The position numbers and the translations under genes were made by a program. A stretch of 64,000 nt of DNA. Origin: Rhodospirillales bacterium. GTDB lineage: Bacteria; Pseudomonadota; Alphaproteobacteria; Acetobacterales; Acetobacteraceae. The notes under the pieces were generated by a model. It made no database searches. It was not told where the DNA came from and saw only the letters and a program-made list of their open reading frames with translations. The first letter of the stretch is position 1. The number at the start of each line of letters is the position of its first letter. Shown here one piece after another: positions 54,091 through 61,048 of the stretch. The DNA is taken from assembly GCA_017304945.1 (NCBI GenBank), contig JAFKLG010000061.1, forward strand, positions 1 through 64,000, in the 5' to 3' direction.

Positions 54091-55514
54091 TGAAGACCCT
54101 GTTTCTGCAGCCCCCCTCGACCGACGGGTTCGATGGTGGCGCGGGCTCGCGCTACCAGGCCAAGCGCGAGATCAAGTCCTTCTGGTACCCGACCTGGCTT
54201 GCCCAGCCGGCCGCGCTGGTGCCGGGCAGCAAGCTGGTCGACGCGCCGCCGGCGCGCATCGGCCTCGAGACCGTCACCAACCAGGCGCGCGACTACGAGC
54301 TGTGCGTCATCCACACCTCGACGCCGTCCTTCAACTCGGACGTGAAGGTGGCGCAGGCGCTGAAGGACGCGAATCCGTCGCTGAAGATCGGCTTCGTCGG
54401 CGCCAAGGTGGCGGTGCAGCCGGACGAGAGCCTCAAGCAGGGCGCGCCGATCGACTTCGTGGCGCGCAACGAGTTCGACTTCACCATCAAGGAGATTGCC
54501 GAGGGCCGGGACTGGTCGGCGGTGGACGGCATCTCCTACCGCGACGTCAACGGCACCATCGTCCACAACCAGGACCGCGCGGTGCTGGAGGACATGGACC
54601 AGCTTCCGTTCGTGACCGAGGTCTACAAGCGCGACCTCCGGATCGAGGACTACTTCATCGGCTACCTGATGCACCCGTACCTGTCGCTGTACACGGGTCG
54701 CGGATGCAAGTCGCGCTGCACCTTCTGCCTGTGGCCGCAGACGGTCGGCGGGCACCGCTACCGCGTGCGCTCGCCGGGCCATGTCGCCGAGGAGATCGCG
54801 CTGGCCAAGCGCTACTTCCCGCAGGTGCGCGAGTTCTTCTTCGACGACGACACCTTCACCGACAACCTGCCGCGCGCCGAGGCGATCGCGCGTGAGCTGG
54901 GCAAGATGGGCGTGACGTGGTCGTGCAACGCCAAGGCGAACGTGCCGCGCGAGACGCTGAAGGTGCTGCGCGACAACGGGCTGCGGCTGCTGCTGGTCGG
55001 TTACGAGAGCGGCAACCAGCAGATCCTGCACAACATCAAGAAGGGCATGCGGATCGAGGTCGCGAAGAAGTTCACCCAGGACTGCCACGACCTCGGGATC
55101 AAGATCCACGGCACGTTCATCCTCGGCCTGCCCGGCGAGACCAAGGAGACGATCGAGGAGACGATCCGCTTCGCCACCGAGATCAACCCGCACACCATCC
55201 AGGTGTCGCTGGCGGCCCCGTATCCCGGCACGTTCCTGCACAAGCAGGCGGTCGAGAATGGCTGGCTGGACGAGTCGCATGCGGAGCTGATCGACGAGCA
55301 CGGCATCCAGATCGCGCCGCTGCACTATCCGCACCTGTCCCACACCGAGATCTTCGACAATGTGGAGACGTTCTACAAACGCTTCTACTTCCGTGCGCCG
55401 AAGATCGCCTCGATCGTGGGGGAGATGGTGCGTAGCCCGCAGATGATGAAGCGGCGTCTGCGGGAAGGTGTGGAGTTCTTCCAGTTCCTGCGGGAGCGGC
55501 ACACCGCCGCCTGA
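54087..55514 (+). CDS. hpnJ: hopanoid radical SAM protein HpnJ
   Basis: A 475-residue radical SAM enzyme with an N-terminal B12-binding-like domain (LFLQPPSTDGFDGG ... VIHTSTPSFNSDVKVAQ). The radical SAM domain carries the cluster motif GRGCKSRCTFC (Cys207, Cys211, Cys214), FFFDDDTFTDNLPRA and GTFILGLPGETKETIEET. HpnJ converts the ribose-derived head group to the cyclitol ether of composite hopanoids. It is the last gene of ispA-dxs-hpnM-hpnI-hpnJ. ATGA overlap with hpnI shows coupling. hpnK does not follow; a 371-bp repeat-bearing gap does. Confidence 0.96.
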   Translation: MMKTLFLQPPSTDGFDGGAGSRYQAKREIKSFWYPTWLAQPAALVPGSKLVDAPPARIGLETVTNQARDYELCVIHTSTPSFNSDVKVAQALKDANPSLKIGFVGAKVAVQPDESLKQGAPIDFVARNEFDFTIKEIAEGRDWSAVDGISYRDVNGTIVHNQDRAVLEDMDQLPFVTEVYKRDLRIEDYFIGYLMHPYLSLYTGRGCKSRCTFCLWPQTVGGHRYRVRSPGHVAEEIALAKRYFPQVREFFFDDDTFTDNLPRAEAIARELGKMGVTWSCNAKANVPRETLKVLRDNGLRLLLVGYESGNQQILHNIKKGMRIEVAKKFTQDCHDLGIKIHGTFILGLPGETKETIEETIRFATEINPHTIQVSLAAPYPGTFLHKQAVENGWLDESHAELIDEHGIQIAPLHYPHLSHTEIFDNVETFYKRFYFRAPKIASIVGEMVRSPQMMKRRLREGVEFFQFLRERHTAA

Positions 55515-55711
55515 CCCGCCGAACCGCTCCGTGATCGGGGCGGGCGGTCACGCGGACGCCCGCAGGCGCGGGCGATCGTGTGGGTTCGCGGTCGTGTGGG
55601 AGCCCGCGGACGGGCAATCGCATGCAAACGGCCACCGAGCGTGTGGAGAGGTTCGGCGGGTGACTCCCCTGCGGCATCTCATACCGCGCGCCTCGAGGCG
55701 GATCGCACCGC

Positions 55712-55813
55712 GGGCACCCTCAGGCGAAGCAACCACCTAAGCGCCCACAGGCATCTCACCTCTGAGCGCCCGCAGGCGCTTACTTCTAAACGCCCGTAGG
55801 CGCTCACCTCAGC
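55712..55813. repeat. about 25-bp tandem repeat, three clear units plus one degenerate
   Basis: Units at about 55739, 55764 and 55789 share the core GCGCCCGCAGGCGC (imperfectly palindromic) followed by an AT-richer TxACxTCT tail. A degenerate unit precedes them at about 55712. They lie in the 371-bp gap 55515-55885, downstream of hpnJ and of the convergent DUF1150 gene. The rest of the gap shows only short GC palindromes (for example around 55555-55575) and no gene. Confidence 0.7.
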
Positions 55814-55885
55814 CACTTGGCCGGGGCCGGGCGGAACGCGGCCTGCCGGGGGCGTATGAGGCGCCCGGCCGGCCGGCTGCCAGGC

Positions 55886-56152
55886 TCAGTGCACCGGGAC
55901 GGGCGTCATCTCGTGCTGGATGATCGCGGCGAGCGCCACGTCACGGTTCTCGGCAAGCCCCATCGGCATGCCATTGGCGGCATGGATCGCGAACCCGGTC
56001 GTGCCATTGATCTCGACCGGCTTCACGTAAGCGATCTGCTGCATCCCAAGCTGGGCGAGCTGCTCCGTGGTCAGCTTCCGAATGTCGATCAGCGCCGGCT
56101 CCACGGCAGTCTCGGGAGCCATCTCCGGCGCATTTCCCGAATTGATGTTCAT
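55886..56152 (-). CDS. DUF1150 family protein
   Basis: An 88-residue protein of the DUF1150 family, found in alphaproteobacteria next to small heat-shock protein genes. Its core reads LTTEQLAQLGMQQIAYVKPV, then GFAIHAANGMPMGLAENRDVA. It follows hsp20 by 95 bp on the same strand, so it is probably co-transcribed and heat-induced. The molecular role is unknown; it may be a helper of Hsp20. ATG at 56152 follows a purine-rich GAAAGGAGAGAGG stretch. Confidence 0.9.
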   Translation of the reverse strand: MNINSGNAPEMAPETAVEPALIDIRKLTTEQLAQLGMQQIAYVKPVEINGTTGFAIHAANGMPMGLAENRDVALAAIIQHEMTPVPVH

Positions 56153-56247
56153 CGTCCTCTCTCCTTTCGCGGCACGCCATCCGGCCGAACCGCGCCTCCT
56201 GAACTGCGGGAGCTATCCTGCCTCCCGATCTTCAACCTGAACGCGGC

Positions 56248-56745
56248 TCACCGCGATTCGGTGTGCCCTTCCACCATCGGACCGATCTCGGCCTGCCGAC
56301 CAATCTCGGCCGGCCGCGCATTGCCGTTCGGTCGCGCCGGCTTGTTGATCTGGATCGTCCGCACACGCGGCTCCGGCTGGGGACGCGCGAGGTCGATGTG
56401 GAGCAGCCCGTTGTCGAGCCAGGCCCCCTTCACCTCGATCCCCTCCGCCAGCACGAACGCGCGCTGGAACTGGCGTGCGGCGATCCCACGATGGAGGAAC
56501 ACCCGCCCCTGCGTCTCGTCCGCCTGACGGCCACGGATCACCAACTGGTTGTCTTCCTGCGTGATCTGCAGGTCGTCCATGGTGAAGCCCGCCACCGCCA
56601 GGGTGATGCGGAGCCCGACCGGGCTGAGCTGTTCGATGTTGTACGGGGGGTATCCGTCCGACGAGGTCTTCGACGCCCGCTCGAGCATCTGCTCGAGGTG
56701 ATCGAAGCCGAGGAACAGCGGCGAAGTGAACATCCGGGTGGTCAT
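56248..56745 (-). CDS. Hsp20/alpha-crystallin small heat shock protein
   Basis: A 165-residue small heat-shock protein of the IbpA/class A type. The N-terminus is MTTRMFTSPLFLGFDHLEQM, and the alpha-crystallin domain spans about 35-130. That domain has PPYNIEQLSPVGLRITLAVAG split around NIEQL and LAVAGF, the loop VIRGRQADE, FLHRGIAARQFQRAFVLAEG and the strand GLLHIDLAR. The C-terminal tail has a weak IxI-like RTIQINK. It binds unfolding proteins without ATP. ATG at 56745 follows GGAGGGGG. The 348 bp upstream (56746-57093) hold no gene and no promoter I can recognise; a possible RNA thermometer is discussed in the findings. Confidence 0.93.
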   Translation of the reverse strand: MTTRMFTSPLFLGFDHLEQMLERASKTSSDGYPPYNIEQLSPVGLRITLAVAGFTMDDLQITQEDNQLVIRGRQADETQGRVFLHRGIAARQFQRAFVLAEGIEVKGAWLDNGLLHIDLARPQPEPRVRTIQINKPARPNGNARPAEIGRQAEIGPMVEGHTESR

Positions 56746-57093
56746 GGCCCCCTCCTGCGAGCGAAGCATCCGTCGGGACCCGAACGCGGCATCCCGACCG
56801 GACAGCATCTTGGCAGCCGGCGGACGCCTTGCAAGAGGGGAAACGGTCCCCGGACGGAAAGAAGAACGAAACGGGAGCGAAGGCGGCAGGCGCCCCCTCC
56901 CTCCCCGCACCCGGGCAGGTGCGTCAGCGCGGCGGGGGCGCCGCGATCCCGGGTAGAGGCGGGGGACCGAACCCGGCACAGGGGCATGTGCGACGTGCCA
57001 CGCCCATCCCGGCCCGCCGCCGCGCCGGAGCGGACCGCGCACCTCGCACCGGCGCGCGACGCCCCAGCCCCGAGCCGCGGCCGGGTCGCGGGC

Positions 57094-57396
57094 TCATGCG
57101 GCGGATCGGCTGCTCTGGATGGAAAGTCGCGCCCGCGGCGGCAGTCCATGGCCGGCCGCTGCATGACCCTCCTCGGTGGCGGCAACCCGGAAATAGTCCA
57201 GCACGAAGACACGCACCGCCGACGTTCGACCCCCCACATGGCCTTCCGCCTCCACCCGGCGGACCAGGGTGCTCATGTCCTGGCCTTCCCGCTCACAGAT
57301 CTCGAGCAACGCATCCCAGAGTTCGGGCTCCAGCCGCATGCTGGTCCGCCCGCGTTCGGCAACGACGTTCCGATTGACAAGACGACTGGCGCTCAC
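57094..57396 (-). CDS. ribbon-helix-helix domain protein
   Basis: A 100-residue protein with a ribbon-helix-helix domain of the type found in alphaproteobacteria. The strand NRNVVAERGRTSMRLEPELWDALLEI appears here as GRTSMRLEPELWDAL, followed by the helix EREGQDMSTLVRRVE and VRVFVLDYFR. Such proteins bind DNA as dimers or act as small regulators. The GTG start at 57396 follows GAGAGGGG. The C-terminal 25 residues are low-complexity. It lies 348 bp upstream of hsp20 and is divergent from the OmpA-like gene. Target unknown. Confidence 0.82.
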   Translation of the reverse strand: MSASRLVNRNVVAERGRTSMRLEPELWDALLEICEREGQDMSTLVRRVEAEGHVGGRTSAVRVFVLDYFRVAATEEGHAAAGHGLPPRARLSIQSSRSAA

Positions 57397-57614
57397 CGCG
57401 GCCCCCTCTCGCTATCTTCGGGAACATCAGCACGACGCCACTTAAGCAAACGTTTGCGCCATCCGGGTTTTCATCGTCATTGCGCATGCGACTGTAATCC
57501 CACACCGATTTTCGCATCGAAAACATGCCCGGATCGGCAATGCTGGTCGCGGTTGACGCCGCATCAACCGCTCGGCAGGTAGGCTCGCAAAGCGTCCTCC
57601 TGAGGGAATCGGTC

Positions 57615-58001
57615 ATGCGGCGTCTCGCCCTGCTCTCCTTGCTCGTCCTCGCCTTCGCTGCGCCGGCCCAGGCCGAACCGCGGCGCTTCGTCATCTTCTT
57701 CCAGGAATGGTCCGCGGCGATCGACGACGCCGCCAAGGGCGTGGTGGCGGAAGCCGCCGATTACGCGAAGACGCACCCGGCCGAGTCGATCCGCGTCAGC
57801 GGATTCGCCGACCCCACCGGCAGCAAGCAGGCCAACATCCTGCTCTCCGAACTGCGGGCGCAGCGCGTCGCCGACCTGATGATCGAGAACGGCGTGCCGA
57901 CGAACCGCATCGAGAAGATCGGCCGCGGATCGGTGACCTTCGCCATCACCTCACTGGAGAGCCGTCGCGTGGAGGTGTCGGTCGCCCCGACGAAGCGCTG
58001 A
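57615..58001 (+). CDS. OmpA-family periplasmic protein
   Basis: A 128-residue protein: signal peptide (MRRLALLSLLVLAFAAPAQA, cleavage before EPRR) followed by only an OmpA C-terminal-like domain. That domain shows IRVSGFADPTGSKQAN and LLSELRAQRVADLMIENGV, where DPTGS replaces the usual Dxx(G/T)S peptidoglycan-binding loop, then RIEKIGRGSV and RRVEVSV. It probably contacts peptidoglycan in the periplasm. ATG at 57615 follows TGAGGGAA. Its stop overlaps the recQ start (TGATG). Confidence 0.88.
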   Translation: MRRLALLSLLVLAFAAPAQAEPRRFVIFFQEWSAAIDDAAKGVVAEAADYAKTHPAESIRVSGFADPTGSKQANILLSELRAQRVADLMIENGVPTNRIEKIGRGSVTFAITSLESRRVEVSVAPTKR

Positions 58002-59824
58002 TGCTGCAAACCCGGATACCGGAGGATCCCGCGGCCGTCCTGCGCCGCGTCTTCGGCTTTCCGGGCTTCCGCGGCCAGCAGGAGGCGGTCGTCCAGCACG
58101 TGATCGCCGGCGGCGATGCGCTGGTGCTGATGCCGACCGGCGGCGGCAAGAGCCTCTGCTACCAGGTCCCTGCCCTGTGCCGGCCCGGCATGGGCGTGAT
58201 CGTCTCGCCCCTGATCGCCCTCATGGACGACCAGGTCGCCGCGCTCCGGCAGCTCGGCGTCAATGCCGGCGCCCTGCATTCCGACCTCGATCCCGCCGAG
58301 GCGCGCAGCGTCACCCGCGACCTGATCGAGCATCAGCTCGACCTCCTCTACGTCTCCCCCGAACGGCTGCTCGGCAACGGCACGCTCGAGCGGCTCGCCC
58401 GCGTGCCGATCGGCCTGTTCGCGATCGACGAAGCGCATTGCGTTTCCCAGTGGGGCCACGAGTTCCGCCCGGAATATCGCGGCCTCGCCTGCCTGCCGGA
58501 GCACTTCCCGAACGTGCCGCGGATCGCACTGACCGCGACCGCCGACCCGCGCACCCGCTCCGACATCCTCTCCGCCCTGGCGATGCCGGAGGCGGAGGTG
58601 TTCCTCTCGAGCTTCCATCGCCCGAACCTGCACCTCGCGGCCGCGCCCAAGCTGGGCGAGAGCGCGCAACTGCTGGAGTTCCTGGCCCGTCACCCCGGCG
58701 ATTGCGGGATCGTCTATTGCGGCAGCCGCGCCAAGACCGAACGGGTGGCCGCCAGGCTGGTCGAGAAAGGCATGCCTTCCATCGCCTTCCATGCCGGGCT
58801 CGAGCCGCAGCAGAAGCGCGACGCGCTCGCGCGGTTCCGGTCGGGGGAGCCGCTGGTGGTCGTCGCCACCATCGCCTTCGGCATGGGGATCGACCGGCCG
58901 GACGTGCGCTTCGTCGTGCATCTCGACATGCCGGAAAGCCCGGAGGCGTACTACCAGCAGATCGGCCGGGCCGGGCGCGATGGCGACCCGGCCGACACGC
59001 TGCTGCTCTATGACGGGCAGGATATCGCCCGCGCACGTCACTGGCTGGCGCAGTCGGCGGCGCCGGAGACGCAGAAGCGCGTGATGCGCACCAAGCTCGA
59101 GGAGATGATCGGGCTGACCGAGGCGGTCGCCTGCCGCACCCGCTCCCTGCTGACCTGCTTCGGCGAGGACCTGCCGACCCCCTGCGGCCATTGCGACAAC
59201 TGCGATGCGCCCCCGGTCACCGAGGACGCGAGCGTGGCGGCGCAGAAAGTCCTGTCGGCGGTCTATCGGACCAACCAGATCTTCGGCGCCTTGCACATCA
59301 TCGCGGTGCTGCGTGGCGAGGCGACCGAGGCGGTGGTGCGGCATCGCCACGACCAGTTGCCGACCTTCGGCGTCGGGAAGGAACACGGCATCCCGTACTG
59401 GCGCGGCCTGATCCGGCAGTTGATCGCGCTGGGCGCGCTCGACGTCGACACCGCCGGGCATGGCGGCCTGTTCCTCGTGCAGGAGAAGGCGCGGCCGATC
59501 CTGCGCGGCGAGCAGCACGTGATGCTGCGGCAGGAGAGCCCGCGTCGCGCCCGCGGGGTGCTGCGCCCGGACCGCCCCGGGCTCACGGCGGCGCCGGGAC
59601 CCGAGGCCGCGGGCGTGTTCGAGGCGCTGCGTGCCTGGCGGGCGACCGAATCGCGAACCCAGTCGGTGCCGCCCTACGTCATCTTCCACGACAGCGTGCT
59701 GCGGGAGATCGCCGCCATCCGTCCCGCCTCGCTCGACGAGCTGGGGCAGATCAAGGGCGTCGGCGCCTCCAAGTTGCAGCGCTACGGCGTGCCGGTGCTC
59801 GAGGTCCTGCGCGCCGCGGCATGA
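58001..59824 (+). CDS. recQ: ATP-dependent DNA helicase RecQ
   Basis: A 607-residue 3'-5' superfamily 2 helicase acting in recombination and fork repair. Motifs are GQQEAVVQHVIAGGDALVLM, Walker A MPTGGGKSLCYQ, the DEAH box FAIDEAHCVSQWGHEFR, LTATADPRTR, VVATIAFGMGID and QIGRAGRDG. The RecQ-C zinc Cys are in CRTRSLLTC ... CGHCDNC. A winged-helix region and an HRDC domain (about 535-605, VLREIAAIRPASLDEL) complete the full-length E. coli-like layout. ATG at 58001 overlaps the upstream stop by one base. Confidence 0.97.
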   Translation: MLQTRIPEDPAAVLRRVFGFPGFRGQQEAVVQHVIAGGDALVLMPTGGGKSLCYQVPALCRPGMGVIVSPLIALMDDQVAALRQLGVNAGALHSDLDPAEARSVTRDLIEHQLDLLYVSPERLLGNGTLERLARVPIGLFAIDEAHCVSQWGHEFRPEYRGLACLPEHFPNVPRIALTATADPRTRSDILSALAMPEAEVFLSSFHRPNLHLAAAPKLGESAQLLEFLARHPGDCGIVYCGSRAKTERVAARLVEKGMPSIAFHAGLEPQQKRDALARFRSGEPLVVVATIAFGMGIDRPDVRFVVHLDMPESPEAYYQQIGRAGRDGDPADTLLLYDGQDIARARHWLAQSAAPETQKRVMRTKLEEMIGLTEAVACRTRSLLTCFGEDLPTPCGHCDNCDAPPVTEDASVAAQKVLSAVYRTNQIFGALHIIAVLRGEATEAVVRHRHDQLPTFGVGKEHGIPYWRGLIRQLIALGALDVDTAGHGGLFLVQEKARPILRGEQHVMLRQESPRRARGVLRPDRPGLTAAPGPEAAGVFEALRAWRATESRTQSVPPYVIFHDSVLREIAAIRPASLDELGQIKGVGASKLQRYGVPVLEVLRAAA

Positions 59825-59849
59825 GTCGCGCGGTCCGCGGCGCCGTCCC

Positions 59850-60707
59850 TCACGCGTTGGCGGCGCGCATCACCTTCTCCCAGCCGTCCAGCACGGACCC
59901 CAGCTTGTCGGCCGGTTCGGATTCCAGGCTGAAGACGATGCGCGAGACGCCCAGGTCCTCGTAGCGCTTCATCAGGTCGACCTCCTGCTTGGGACCCCAG
60001 ACGGTGATCTCGATCTCGTCCGGGTTGCGCCCCGCCGCGCTGGCCATCTTGCGGAACTCCGGGATGAGTTCCGCGATCTCCTCGTATGTGCCGCGCTTGG
60101 CCTGCGGGATCCAGCCGTCGCCGTAACGGATTGCCCGCCGCGCGGAATACGGGAATGCGCCGCCGACGATGACCGGCGGATGCGGCTTCTGCACCGGCTT
60201 CGGCCAGGTCATCATCGGGCCGAACTGCACGAATTCACCCTGGTACTCGGGCTTCGACTTCGTCCAGATCACCTTCATCGCCTCGATCCGCTCGCGCGCG
60301 ACCTTGTGGCGGTCGGCGAAGGCGACGCCATGATCCTCGAGTTCGTCCTGGTTCCAGCCGTTACCAACGCCGAACAGGAACCGTCCGCCCGAAACCTGGT
60401 CGATCGAGGCCACCAGCTTCGCGGTCTGGATCGGGTCGCGCTGCGCGACCAGGCACACGCCAGTGCCGATCTTCAGCCGCGTGGTTGCGACCGCCGCCGC
60501 GGTCAGCGTCACGAACGGGTCCATCGTGTCGTAGTATTTCTTCGGCAGGTCGCCGCCGCCCGGAAACGGCGACTTGCGGGTCAGCGGGATGTGCGAGTGC
60601 TCCGGAGCCCACAGCGATTCGAAGCCGCGCGACTCCAGCGTCCGCGCGAGTTCGACCGCGCCGATCGAGTAATCGGTGAAGAACATGGACGCGCCGAATG
60701 ACAGCAT
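59850..60707 (-). CDS. LLM class flavin/F420-dependent oxidoreductase
   Basis: A 285-residue luciferase-like monooxygenase-fold protein. It has SIGAVELARTLESRGFESLW, APEHSHIPLTR, TTRLKIGTGVCLVAQRDPIQ, GGRFLFGVGNGWNQDEL (hallmark of F420-type LLM proteins) and PVIVGGAFPYSARRAIRYGDGW, quoted here in parts. The cofactor could be FMN or F420; F420 biosynthesis genes are not in the window. The substrate is unknown. ATG at 60707 follows GGGAGGG. An 18-bp perfect palindrome lies 28 bp upstream of the start, suggesting a dedicated repressor. Confidence 0.9.
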   Translation of the reverse strand: MLSFGASMFFTDYSIGAVELARTLESRGFESLWAPEHSHIPLTRKSPFPGGGDLPKKYYDTMDPFVTLTAAAVATTRLKIGTGVCLVAQRDPIQTAKLVASIDQVSGGRFLFGVGNGWNQDELEDHGVAFADRHKVARERIEAMKVIWTKSKPEYQGEFVQFGPMMTWPKPVQKPHPPVIVGGAFPYSARRAIRYGDGWIPQAKRGTYEEIAELIPEFRKMASAAGRNPDEIEITVWGPKQEVDLMKRYEDLGVSRIVFSLESEPADKLGSVLDGWEKVMRAANA

Positions 60708-60735
60708 GAGGCCCTCCCATTGACGGTTGCGGGCA

Positions 60736-60753
60736 TCATGACCGCGGTCATGA
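60736..60753. promoter_or_regulatory. 18-bp perfect palindrome upstream of LLM oxidoreductase gene
   Basis: TCATGACCG and CGGTCATGA join without a spacer to form a perfect 18-bp palindrome, 28 bp before the LLM start codon. It looks like a TetR/MarR/GntR-type operator, with no such gene nearby. The remaining part of the 341-bp gap 60708-61048 holds a GGCGTG-CTTGA-CACGCC stem-loop at 60871-60887 and no gene. Confidence 0.5.
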
Positions 60754-61048
60754 CCCCGCGCCAGGGCACCGGGACTCGCGGAAGATGCGCGCGCTCACGA
60801 ACGAGTGTCTCCACTGTCATGCCTCCTGGCGCGTATTGCACCTATACTCCGCGCGACCTGAAACCACTCCGGCGTGCTTGACACGCCAAGCGGGTCGATC
60901 GGGTGCCAGCCGACCATGTCGGGACGGCTGGCAGAAGGTGGTACCGAAGGGATCCTGCGCGCGGCCACGGGCAGAATTCATTGGTTGAAGCCTCCGCGCG
61001 AAACATGCTTTGGTCGCCTACAACCGATCACGATCAGGTGAAATTGCC

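Noticed and set aside
55712..55813. CRISPR-like array
   Set aside because: The repeat core is only about 14 bp, units are about 25 bp end to end, there are no unique spacers of constant length and no cas genes.
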